This document shows, piece after piece, positions 35,161 to 45,256 of a stretch of DNA of 64,000 bases. The position numbers and the translations under genes were made by a program. Positions within the stretch are counted from its first letter, which is position 1. Every line of letters starts with the position of its first letter. Under the pieces are notes generated by a model. The model was not told the DNA's origin and did no database searches. It saw nothing but the letters and a program-made list of their open reading frames with translations. This stretch comes from Spizellomyces punctatus DAOM BR117 (lineage: Eukaryota > Chytridiomycota > Chytridiomycetes > Spizellomycetales > Spizellomycetaceae), in NCBI RefSeq assembly GCF_000182565.1, contig NW_015971551.1, positions 275,638 to 339,637 on the forward strand. The letters are read 5' to 3'.

Positions 35161-35631
35161 ACTCTCCTCAGCAGCTGGAGCCGCTCTTAATGGTTGAGGA
35201 GCTCCGCAGATCTCCCATTTCCCTATGCAGACGCATAGAGGTCACAACTCGCGTTACTCTTGAAATATTCGATATGAGTAAATAGGTCACAAAGTCGTTT
35301 CTGTGCATACCTCCTTGTTGACCAAAGCTTGGCCAACACAGCTGCCTTCCTGCGGCTTATCTGCCTTTGATTGTTGGACAAAAGTATGTGCCTCTCCGTC
35401 CACCTCCTTTCGACAGGCCACTCTGGCTCTTTCCTCCTCCGCTTTGAGCTCCTCAAGCTCCCTTTCCGTCAATCATGCTCTTTCTCCAACTTGGCCAACT
35501 CCTTCTCCAAGTGTTCTCGCTCCTCCTACTAGTGCATCCAATCTCCCACAGTTACGGGCCGTTGGATTGGAAAGATTCTGGCTTTTCTCGCCCATGGTAA
35601 ACATTCCAACCTGGCGGCACAGTCACGTACC
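35160..35631 (-). pseudogene. Family copy 1: decayed member of the coiled-coil gene cluster
   Basis: Leftward remnant. At about 35600-35480 the first-exon sequence parallels copies 2 and 3 (ERE-LEKELAKLEKE), but two consecutive stop codons follow its first codons and the frame shifts near 35470. The downstream part (35470-35290) reads ERELEELKAEEERARVACRKE in another frame. A decayed second exon with the CATAGAGGTCACAACTCGCG block is at about 35210-35260. The family upstream motif is at 35616-35631. Broken by stops and frameshift, so not functional as a protein. Confidence 0.6.
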
Positions 35632-35842
35632 AAGTATCTGTAACAACGTTACACGTCCTTTTTGGTCAACAAAAAGTCTTCCTGTGTTTAACAACTCGTA
35701 TCAATGTATCCGCCAGACAAGTCGTTCAAATCACAAAGAATTATGCTTGCTAATCATGTTGATGGAATGGCTTGATGAATCCATGAGTGTTTAGAATGAC
35801 GTTGGAATGGCGTGATGAGTCTATAATTGTTTAGAGTTGTCC

Positions 35843-36423
35843 TCAAATGCTAGGTTCGACGTCAAGATCCAGTTTCTTGGGAGCACCATCAGCAGCAGGA
35901 GCCGCATCATCCAAATCATCCAAATCATCCAAAGACGTCAATGGTGTCCTCAAAGCCCCCATCTCCCGATGGAGATACAATGAGGTCGCAGCTTGGGCAA
36001 CTAACGGAGCTTGACCTTGACGCTGAGATTCGAGATGTTTGCGGTTCTAGATATTGGATGTAAGGTCGAACATTGCAAAACGAGCAGTATAATAGGTATC
36101 GGTTTTGTGCTTACCGCCTTCCTGAGTTCCCTAAGTTTGTCCTCCACCGCTATCTTCTTCTTACGCAACTCTGTCTTCTTGTTAATCAACTCTATCCTCT
36201 TCTTGAGCAACTTATTCCTTGTCTCGGTCAACTCGTCCATCTTGTTCCACATCGCCCAAAGCTCCGCCCCCTTTACACGCTGGCTTTTCAACTCTAGCAG
36301 CTCAATTCTGATCGGCAATATCTCCAGCTGTAGCAAGTCATCCTCTTTGTTTACCTCGGCTGCCTCCTTCTCCAAATTTTCCAGCTCTTGTTCCAAACTT
36401 TCCCGCTCCTCCATCTTGAGCAT
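35843..36423 (-). CDS. Family copy 2: two-exon coiled-coil protein, 170 aa
   Basis: Exon 1 (36423-36115, 103 codons) encodes MLKMEERESLEQELENLEKE and a continuous Lys/Glu/Leu coiled coil. Exon 2 (36046-35843) encodes the family's basic block with TSLYLHREMGALRTPL, then DDLDDLDD and DAAPAADGA, ending EPSI. The donor reads GTAAGCACA as in the other intact copies and the acceptor is CTAG. No known domain, signal or membrane segment. The conserved Arg-rich exon after a variable coil suggests a nucleic-acid- or partner-binding tail on a dimerisation coil, but no function is known. A three-fold GATGATTTG duplication gives the DLD repeat. Confidence 0.6.
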
Positions 36424-36768
36424 TACCGTTGAATTGGAGAGAAGCTGGCCTTGATATAGTTTTTCTCGCCCATGGGCAAACATTTAGGAATGGCGGCACA
36501 GTCACATACTAAATGTAATCTGTACCAAGAATAACCATCGTTTTGGTCAACAAAAAGGCAAAGGAGTGTTTATTCATAGGATGTAGCCGCAACTATAGTC
36601 TAGAAGAAAAAGATGTGTTTAGCAGTGAACTACTGCGTCCGTAGGCTTCAACGTGGCAAAATATATGTGCGGCACTGCAAAAGTACAGATGCACGGCCTT
36701 AAAGAAACAAAATGCAAAAATTAGATGCTGGTCAATAAGATACAAAGATGCTGAATGGCATGATGAAT

Positions 36769-37339
36769 CTATGGTTGTTTAGAAATGCTGGTTTCGAAAT
36801 CCTGGGAAGCACCATCAGCAGCAGGAGCCGCATCATCCAAAGACGGCATTGGCTTCCTTAAAGCTCCCATCTCTCGATGGAAACGCAAAGAGGTCAAAAC
36901 TCTGGTCACTACCCGAGCTTGAGCTCGACGACGTTTGCGGGTCTTAATAATTATTGGATATGAGTGTTTGCAAGAAGGCAGTATAATAGGTAGGTTATCA
37001 AGTCGGTTTTGTGCTTACCTCCTTGATAAGCTTGTCCTCTGCCGCCTTTTTCTTCTGTCTCAACTCTTTTTCCCTCTGATACAACTGTTCCCTCCTCTCA
37101 TACAACTCGCTCCTCCTGTCAATCAACTCGCTCGTCCTGTCAATCAACTCTATCAATCTCTCCCGTAACTCATCCTCCCTATCCTCCAACCACGAAGGTT
37201 CCTCCACTAGTAAGCGCCGTCTTTTCAGCTCCTGCCGCTCAATGTCGACCGTTCTTATCTCCTGCTGCAGCATTTCATCCTCTTTCTTTAACTTGGCTAG
37301 CTCCTTCTCCAACTTATCCCGCTCCTCCAACTTGAGCAT
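36769..37339 (-). CDS. Family copy 3: two-exon coiled-coil protein, 164 aa
   Basis: Exon 1 (37339-37019, 107 codons) starts MLKLEERDKLEKELAKLKKE. It is one long coil with a repeated RTSELIDRRSELYERREQLYQRE segment. Exon 2 (36942-36769) encodes TRKRRRAQARVVTRVLTSLRFHREMGALRKP and a DAAPAADGA tail to TAG. Intron 36943-37018 has the family donor GTAAGCACAAAACC. The upstream ~105 bp (37385-37490), with the shared promoter-like motif, is inverted relative to copies 2 and 4. Confidence 0.6.
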
Positions 37340-37733
37340 CCAATCTCTTACAGTTAATGGCCGTTGAATTGGAAAGACGCTTTGTTTTGCCTTTCGCCTT
37401 TTTGTTGACCAAAACGATGGAACAGATTTCATTTGGTACGTGACTGTGCCGTTAATGTTGAATGTTTGGCCATGGGCGAGAAAGGCTATATCAATGCCAT
37501 CAATCGGTGTTTATTCATAGGATGTAGCCGCAACGGTGTGGCCTGGAAGAAGGCTTCAAAGTGGCAAAATATGTCTGCGCCAATGCATATGTACAGATGC
37601 ACGGCTTTAAGAAACTAGTGCAAAAAAGTTATGCTGGTTATATCCAAAAACGCTAAACATCTGAATGATTTGTTGCATCTATTGTTGATTAGAAAGATCC
37701 TGAACACTAGTTTTGAGATCCTGATGAGCACCA

Positions 37734-38406
37734 TCACGCGGCAGGAGCCGCGTCACCCAATAACGATTGCGTCCTCAAAGTGCCCATCTCCCGATGAAGA
37801 CGCAAAGAGGCCGCAACTTGGGTAACTACCCGAGCATGACCTCGACGCCGGGATTTGAGACGCCTGCGGTTCTTAAATATTGGATGTGAGGTTGAAATTT
37901 TGCAAGACAGCAATATAATAGGTAAGTCATAGACTTGGTTCTGTGCTTACCTTCTGGTGGACCTCCGCAAGCTCGGCAATCACCGTGTCTTTCCTCTGTA
38001 TCAACTCAAAGAGGCTATTTTCCAGCTCCCTCGTCCTATTTCGCAGCTCGATCATCCTTGTGAGCATAGCGTCCGCATTCCCGCCTCGTTCCACTACCCT
38101 ATCCCATTCAACCTGAACCGCCAGCAACCCTTGATCTGTCTGTTGCTCCTCTTTGCGTATCTCAGCCAGCTCTTTTTCCAACTTTGCCACGTCTATCTTA
38201 TGTCGCAGCTCATCCTTCCTATTTTGTAGCTCCATCATCCTTGTAATCAAAGCGTTCCCATTCCCACCCCGCCCCACTACCCCATTCCACTCAACTCGAG
38301 TCGCCCTCAACTCCTCCGCCGTCCGCTCCTCCTCGCTCTGTAACTCGGCAAGCTGCTCGCCCAAGTCTTTGCGCTGTTGCAGTGCAAGCATTCTATCCTC
38401 CACCAT
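37734..38406 (-). CDS. Family copy 4: two-exon coiled-coil protein, 197 aa
   Basis: Exon 1 (38406-37951, 152 codons) starts MVEDRMLALQQRKDLGEQLAEL and is longer than in copies 2 and 3 because the coil is internally duplicated: VEWNGVVGRGGNGNALITRMMELQNR recurs about 50 residues later as VEWDRVVERGGNADAMLTRMIELRNR. Exon 2 (37871-37734) encodes NRRRLKSRRRGHARVVTQVA then SLRLHREMGTLRT and GDAAPAA. It stops there because of an extra T relative to the other copies, so the usual DGA.. tail is lost. The intron donor is GTAAGCACAGAACC. Confidence 0.6.
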
Positions 38407-38758
38407 GGAGGGTAGTTTGCAGAAAAGACGCGGGCCTTGAATGTAGAATTATTGTTAGCAATTGACCTTTTGTTTTTGATCTCCCGAACCTAGAATTCAC
38501 CTCTAGGCCTGGATATAGTAATTGATCCTTTCTCGATCACGCAAAGGTGGCACGGTCACGTACCAAATGCACATCTGTAAACATCATTTTTGGGTCAACA
38601 AAATAGACAGAGGATGACAATTGGTGTTTCTTTATAGTAATAGCCTCATTTGGTTGAGTTCTGCATGTCTATTTCGATGGAATAAGTCAACAGCCCCGTA
38701 ATCTATAACAGACGTTGCTCCAGATCTACCGTGACTAAAATGACGGTCTTTAGCAAAG

Positions 38759-38978
38759 CTGCTGCAAACTACCCTCCATAGAGGATAGAATGCGTGCGCT
38801 GCAGCAGCGCAGAGATTTGAAAGAGGACTTGGCCAAGTTACATAGAGAGCAGGCGGTATTGGACTGGCAGATTGAGGACGGGAGCCATGGACGAGATCCA
38901 ACGAAACAAGCAATGAAAGTGTATTTACAAGATGCAAAAAGAAAGACAAACCTACCCGTCATGTCGTTATTCACGTGA
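38759..38978 (+). pseudogene. Family copy 5: truncated first exon, opposite strand
   Basis: Rightward fragment whose ATG at 38790 opens MRALQQRRDLKEDLAKLHREQ, closely matching the start of copies 4 and 7. After about 30 residues the similarity ends and the frame runs out at a stop near 38976. No second exon with the LHREMG block follows within 400 bp. I read it as a truncated copy. Confidence 0.5.
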
Positions 38979-39255
38979 TATCTCCCAAATCTCTCACGTG
39001 AGATCGACAAGGGCGACCATGGAACACTCCCGATGGCTACCGTGGCTAACTCACACATCTTGAACGATTGCCTACTGTACATATCGACTATTTACAGCTG
39101 CAACTCGTTAAGCCAACGATAGAGAATCACATTAACATACTATTGCTTTTTTATTCTGACCTTTTGTTAGGCCGTACTCTGCAGCCTTAACTGCCAAGTC
39201 ACTATGAATAAAAACAAACATGCTTCCCTTTTTTCCCTTTTGCGTTTGAACGGGT

Positions 39256-39643
39256 GGTACGTGACTGTACCATCACACTCTTACCAGGGTCGGAAAGAAC
39301 TGGACTATTTATAAAAATGTGGGGATGAAGGAGGATCCTCCAATGCTAAAGCTAGAGATATAGTATTTACTTTACACATGCGGAGGGGAGAGTAAGTTGG
39401 AAGTCAGCATGGCGGCCAATAGGATTTCCGCGGCAGAGAAGCTCAAGCGCGGATTGGCCAAGGTGGCAGAGTTGGATAAAGAGAGGGCATTACCCAAACT
39501 GTGACTTCGTTGCGTCTCAATCGGGAGATGGGGGCTCTGAGGACGCCATTGTCGTCTTTGGGTGACGCGGCTCCTGCCGCGGATGGTGCTCACCAGAACC
39601 TGGACATCAAACCTAGCGTTGAAGACTTTTCTGAACAATCATA
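39256..39643 (+). pseudogene. Family copy 6: internally deleted copy
   Basis: The upstream family motif is at 39256-39271. A start at about 39409 (MAANRISAAEKLKRGLAKVAEL) runs for only ~31 codons and then joins, without the rest of the coil or the intron, to the second-exon sequence (TVTSLRLNREMGALRTP, DAAPAADGA, to TAG at 39643). The junction near 39500 is out of frame. This looks like a deletion from inside exon 1 to inside exon 2, not a processed copy, because the Arg-rich start of exon 2 is also missing. Confidence 0.55.
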
Positions 39644-40660
39644 GATTCATCCAAGCCATTCAGACGCCAACATGATTAGCAACTCGGATCTTCTTTTGTT
39701 AACCAGGATAATATTGCATTTGTTTGTCAAAAGCCGTACTTCGATCCATATGCAGTGTGAGAGCAACGCACATGTTCAATGATCCGTCTCCCGAATAAAA
39801 CTAGAGACACAGATGGCCACCTCGGAAGCCAACGACCACCCATTACCCCATCTCATCATAACGTTCTGGCTGTTTCTAGGCCACATAATCATCCCGGACT
39901 CATGTGGCGACGTACTACGATCGCCAGCCCTGTATGACTAAACACAAATCCCCACCTCGCCAGCCAACGCCCCCTATTACCCACTCATCAAAACATCTTT
40001 GGTCTGGCCTGTGCCTAGGCGATACATTCATCCCAGACTCAAGTGGCAACGTACTATGAATAAACATAATTGAATCCTGCATTCTTGTACTACACTATGA
40101 ATAAGCAAATTGACCAAAACCACGGGTATTCTTGTAACAGATTTCATTTGCTACGTGACTGTGCCATCCATTTGTTTGCATGATCGAGAAAAGAACACTT
40201 ACTATATCAAAGCCCAGCGTCTTTGCTCTAATCCTGCTTTTCGCTAAAAAGCTGTTGGACTAGTTATTTTTGGCTCGAGCATTCAAGGTATGTACAAAGA
40301 GTAAAAGATATGGTGGGAATAACTTAAAAGGAGGGCAATGGGGGGGTCCCCCGAAGAGAGGTAACTAGTTTTGACAAGATGGATATTCCACTCACTCTTG
40401 AGCAAAGATGCAACTGAAAGGGCCATCAAGGAGCGCAAAAAGCGCACGAAGCGCGCAACACGAACGAGGTTCATTATTTTTTGAATGTATTTCACTGAAG
40501 TTTTACTGATCAAAAATTCATCTATTAGAGACATCGCCTCGAGGTTTGGCCATGGTGTTTGGACTGTTACACTATGAACTTCAACTTATAGTCACTTTTG
40601 CAATTAAGGTCCGACGTGATCAACGTCTTTTCCGGGCTTCTTCCCGTGAAGATTGCCGGG
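39644..40660. repeat. Spacer with a degenerate ~108-bp tandem repeat
   Basis: Two diverged units, about 39815-39920 and 39950-40059, share CACCTC, AGCCAACG, TTACCC, CTCATCA and a TCCC(G/A)GACTCA(T/A)GTGGC(G/A)ACGTACTA end. The family upstream motif (GCTACGTGACTGTGCC) at 40150-40165 belongs to copy 7. No gene is seen in the rest. Confidence 0.5.
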
Positions 40661-41292
40661 ATGGTGGCCGAAGAGCGGCCCCCAACGGCGGGGGCCAAGA
40701 TGCGTGCCTTGGGGGAGAGGGATAAGTTGCACGAGGACCTGGCTGCGTTGGTGAGAGAGCAGGAAGAGATGGAGGTGGAGATCCGGGCGGTGGAGAAGGA
40801 GGAGGACGAAACCAAGCAGAAGCTCGTTGCGGTGATGGCTGAGATGGGGGTGTTTGCAAAGCCGGGGCGAGAGGGGGAGGAATGGAAGGTGCTGTATGAC
40901 CGGATGAGAGAGTTGTGGGGGGTGCAGAGCGAGGTGGAGGCCAGGAAGAAAGAGCTGCAACGGAGGAGAAAGGTGGTGGAGGACAAGCTTACCGAGGTCT
41001 ATCAGCAGGTAAGCACAGAACCAAGTTTATGACCTACCTATTATACTGCTTTCTTGCAAACGTTCACCTCATGTCAAAAATATTCAAGATTCGCAAACGT
41101 CTTAGATCTCAGATTCGAGCTCAGGCTCGGATAGCGACCCGAGCCGTGACCTCTCTGCGTCTCCATCGGGAGATGGGAGCTCTGAGGACCTGCCCTTCCC
41201 CTGTGAGGGATGAGGCGGCTCTTGCCGCTGAGGGTGTTCTCGCACCATGCAAGTCCCCTGGGGAGACAGCAGGGGACGGATCCAGCAGTTGA
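40661..41292 (+). CDS. Family copy 7: two-exon coiled-coil protein, 183 aa
   Basis: Exon 1 (40661-41008) encodes MVAEERPPTAGAKMRALGERDKLHEDLAAL and an acidic coil to TEVYQQ. Exon 2 (41089-41292) encodes IRKRLRSQIRAQARIATRAVTSLRLHREMGALRTC, a less conserved Ala/Glu tail and a TGA. Intron 41009-41088 has the shared donor GTAAGCACAGAACC. It is G-rich compared with copies 2-4, so its codon use differs although the protein pattern is kept. Its stop codon lies in the first unit of the following minisatellite. The ATG at 40700 is the alternative start that best matches the other copies. Confidence 0.6.
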
Positions 41293-41640
41293 GCCCAACG
41301 ATCAACACAGCTATCGGGAGGAGATGGATCCAGCGGTTGAGCCCAACGGTCAACACAGCTATCGGGAGGAGATGGATCCAGCGGTTGAGTCCAACGATCA
41401 CCACAGCTCTTGTTCTTTTGGCACGGGGAGACAGTAGAGAACGGATCCAGCAGTTGAGCCCAGCGATCACCACAGCTCTTGTTCTTTTTGCACGGGGAGA
41501 CAGTAGAGAACGGATCCAGCAGTTGAGCCCAGCGATCACCACAGCTCTTGTTTCTTTTGGCACGGGGAGACAGTAGGGATTGGATCCAGCAGTTGAGCCC
41601 AATGATCAACACAGCTACCGGCAGACGACGAACCACCACC
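41278..41640 (+). repeat. Minisatellite with two unit types
   Basis: GGATCC(A/)GC(A/G)G(T)TGAGCCCA-type units begin at 41278, 41326, 41374, 41442, 41512 and 41582. The spacings of 48, 48, 68, 70 and 70 bp show two unit lengths. The short unit ends CTATCGGGAGGAGAT; the long unit ends CTTGTTCTTTTGGCACGGGGAGACAGTAG. Both share the first ~33 bp. All frames are partly open on both strands, which is a by-product of the repetition. Confidence 0.85.
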
Positions 41641-42436
41641 ACAGATTTCGTACGTTTGGCACGGCTCAGTTTCCGTACTCCTTTGATCCAACCCGAACCC
41701 CTTGTCGTGCTCGCGATGACCCATTGTCATGACTTAACTCGAATCCTTTGTCATGCGCGATGACCCAATTGTCGTGACCCAGCTCAATCCCCTTGTCGTG
41801 CATGATGACGTATTGGCGCAACGAGGAACGAAGCCCAAGACAAAAGCACATCTCTGATACCTGAAAGTGTTCGAAACCAGAATGAGATAAGGACCAACCG
41901 TTGGAATAGCTACCTTTGCACATTTTTTGTAAAGATCGATGTACCATAGTCGAGATAGGATGAAGAAGGGCATATGGATCTGTAGTCAAGGGGAATCCGA
42001 CAATACTGGATTGGGGCTCTATTAGGTACTTACGCGCAAGCTTAGATACTGGAAAGCAACAAAATAGGCTTAGGATTAGCGTTAGATAGGTGTCCATGGC
42101 GGGTATTGTTGCGAATCATTCAGCCAGTAATCCGGTTATGAGATCGGCCTGGTTGACTACAATCATATTGTGTTTGGATGCTACAATTGAAAACGAGGAC
42201 GAGTGCGTTGAACGATGGTGTTCGTCCCTACAAAGAAACAGTTAACAATCGTCCGACGGGGTTCCCATTGCATAATCCAATTAATCACGTGGTTGATCAT
42301 CACATGACAAGTCCTTTGCCCTCCATTCAACAACGGATTCAACAACGACAAGGAAGCTTTGGAACACCCTCTGCTGCTACTGCTGGGTTGTTGCTGCAGG
42401 ACAGTTTCCAACTTTAGGGTTGGCCCACGTCGCAAG
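41640..42436. other. Spacer with a ~46-bp tandem repeat and a possible minus-strand exon
   Basis: About 41697-41810 holds 2.5 diverged units of roughly 46 bp (CCTTTGTC(G/A)TG..GCGATGACCCA..GTC(A/G)TGAC). On the minus strand at 42097 a frame opens MDTYLTLILSLFCCFPVSKLA, signal-peptide-like, and could be a small secreted protein with introns, but I could not support a full model. The rest is the upstream region of the PHD gene. Confidence 0.4.
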
Positions 42437-44982
42437 ATGCAAGACCCAGAAGCACTGGGCCGAATAGCCGACGAAGCACTCGCAAACCTTACCGGTGGTG
42501 ACACGCCCTCGGACGATAGACGGCCACCCTTTCCTCCCCAACGCTATTATGTCCCCAGTCCAGGCACACTGTATCCTGTAAGTGTTCTTCATTGCGCTCA
42601 TATGCACACGTACATATGCACACATATACTTATAATGGTTTATCGGCGTTCTTTTTTTTTCTGCTCGCGTGTTCCAGTCTCCCCATCCACCGCATCCCAT
42701 GGTCATCATGCCCATTTACAATGCCCCGCCTTACCCGCCCGTTTATCCCTACGCCCGGCGCCCATCCTTTGGGCAAGAAGGTTACCCGATACCCTATGGT
42801 GGATATCCCATGGTATATGCACCGCAAATGTACAGAGAGCGCCCCCAAAAGCAGGTCGACCAGGAGGAACGAGTCGACGTGAAAAGGAGGAGCATCAGTA
42901 CGCGAAGGGGGAGTGTTCCTGGAAGGAAACAGAGTAAACAAGAGCAGAGGGTTGTCAGTACAATGGATTTGGAGGAGCGGGATGCAGAAGGTGAAGAAGA
43001 CGAGGAAGAGCAAGAGGAAAAGAGAAGAGAGAGCGTGGTGAAACCGTTCGTACGGCCAGTGGTGCAACATGTGGCTCAACAAGTGGTTCAACCGGTGGGC
43101 TTGGAGCATTCGCGCGGCCTCGTATATGGCGTACCACCTCCATCCCAAAATACCGCAATTGAAAGTCTTACCAAAAAGCGAGCAAAACCACGCGACATGA
43201 CGCGCGACAAGATCAGCATCGCCGTCAAGCCAAATGGACCGCGTGAGGAGGGATCGCGTAAAGAGTCCAATCTATCTAGAAGGAAGTCGGATGGACCACA
43301 CGCTCAAATGAACGGAGCCGAAAAGCCAAAAGCACCAGTTGCCACGCATGATCACGACGTCGAAAAGGCGACTCTCGCCTCGACACTGCAACGCGGCCAG
43401 GGATCATGCGACGAACCTGACGTATCTGAAACGCTAAATGTGCCGCACCGAGAAACGATTGGCTCTGAACAATCTGCACGCCCTGCTGAAGGGACACCCG
43501 TCTCTGAAACGCCCGCCTACGAGGACATTCGCGACGCTTCAAAGCTCACTACATCGCCGCCACCAGCACCACCACCACCGCCGCTAGTAGAGCAAGAGGA
43601 AGAACAAGAAGAAGAACTGGGAGAAGAAGAGAGCACTCGACCCAAATCAGACGACGAAAGCTACATTGACATTACAGGCACGTCCACACCCGTCCCCGCC
43701 GAATCTGACGCCGATGGAGAGGCAGACATGAACTTGGCTGAACAGTTGGTGCACATTACTGACAAGAACATACTCAAAAACCGGAAAAAGGGCACTGGCA
43801 TGGGAAAGAAAAAAGGGGGAGTCAGTACCACACGAAAGCGAAAGGCTGTTGATGGGATCGATACTGGCAAAAAGGTAAGACCATCACGACTCGTCTTTCC
43901 TACCGCTATGCATACAGACGAGCTCACAAAATGTGCATTTCTATTAGAAGGTCAAGAACCGTAAAGAAGGCATCTCTGATCCACTGACCTACGACCTCTA
44001 CCACAGTCTCACCATGGGCCGAAAACGCAAGCGTATCGACTATGCAGCAATGTCTAGGGGCCAACCTTCAAAGTCCGACGACAATGACTCGCTTATTTCC
44101 CCTAGTCTCTCAGCAACACCTTCTGAACCCGACGAGACACATCCCACCCGACCCAGCGACCCCACCAAGCTCTACTGCATTTGTCGACAACCGTTAACCG
44201 ACGCGAATGACTCGCAATTCTTTATTGGATGTGACGGATGCGATGAATGGTTCCACGGAGACTGCGTTGGTATATCCGAAGAAGATGCAAAAGGGATTGC
44301 CAAATGGGTGTGTCCCGTCTGTCAAAAAGACCGTGGATTACAAACTGTTTGGAAAGAACGGTGCAAAGCTTGTTGTAACTATATCGAGACGGACAGTGCA
44401 CGCCACGGCTATTGTTCTGACACATGCGGCATGTCCACTGCCCGTGCCCTCCTCGAATCCCTCCACGTCGTCCTCAAACCCCTTCCCAAACGAAATCCCC
44501 ATAACGACGAAATCACCCGCACTGCTATCCTCACCGCAGACCAAGTAGACCAGTCCCACCTCCTCCACCTCCGCACCCGACGCCGCACACTCATCTCCCT
44601 CCTCCGCCGGCTCGAAACCCGCCGCACCCGCATACGAGACGCAATTATTAAATGCCTGGAATTGAATACCGATGCAGGCGTGTCAGACCCATCTGGCCGG
44701 ATATGCGGGTTCGATTCACGGATTGTCACTGTGTGGGTCGTTGACCACGGCATATCCACCACTATTGATAATGACGACCCGATGGAAACCCCTACCGAAG
44801 CATCCTTGTGCAAAATCACAGGAAAATGCCCACACCATGAACATTGGGAACGGATAAAGTACGCTGAAGTTGAACTTGAGGTCCGGCAGGTTTTGGCGGC
44901 TGTTGAGGATGCTGCCAAAGAGCGGAATATGGTGCTGGCGAGTTTGAGGAGGAGAAGACAAATATGTGGACGGCCAGCGTGA
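42437..44982 (+). CDS. SPP1: PHD-finger protein of the Spp1/CXXC1 (Set1-COMPASS) type with a long N-terminus
   Basis: Exons 42437-42577, 42678-43874 and 43948-44982 close in phase to 790 residues. Spp1/CXXC1 reads H3K4 methylation for the Set1 methyltransferase complex. The PHD finger at about 44170-44330 reads YCICRQ..DSQFFIGCDGCDEWFHGDCVGI....WVCPVC, with all zinc ligands and the aromatic-cage Trp. It is followed by a second Cys cluster (CKACC..GYCSDTCGMSTARALL) matching the CpG-binding-protein C-terminal domain and long Arg-rich helices. The ~490-residue N-terminal half is Pro/Tyr-rich (about 42690-42830), then acidic and disordered, with basic nuclear-signal stretches (GKKKGG, RKRKA). An ATG at 44014 is in frame, so two separate genes are possible. 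I prefer one because the 43875-43947 intron joins them in frame and no promoter is visible between. Confidence 0.75.
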
Positions 44983-45256
44983 TTTCTTTTGGGTTTTGGA
45001 TTACTCGTTCATTTTTTCGTTTTGTATATATCTATTAGGTGATGGTATGGTATTGTATAAATTGCCTGTTTTTTTTTGCGAATAATGTGTTGGTTTTGAT
45101 TTTTGCCGTATTTAACTGTGAATGACTTTAAATGTTAATCCAAGACCACACTGGGGACACCATTTGGCATATCAATCCCAATGCGGTAAATGAATTACCC
45201 AGCCACCATACCCTTCGTTTGCACACCAACCATCTACTTTACTCATCTCACACGCC

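Noticed and set aside
41102-41642. Long minus-strand frames with repeated WAQLLDPF units over the minisatellite
   Set aside because: Several frames are open at once on both strands because the DNA repeats; no start context and no domain. Treated as a by-product of the minisatellite.
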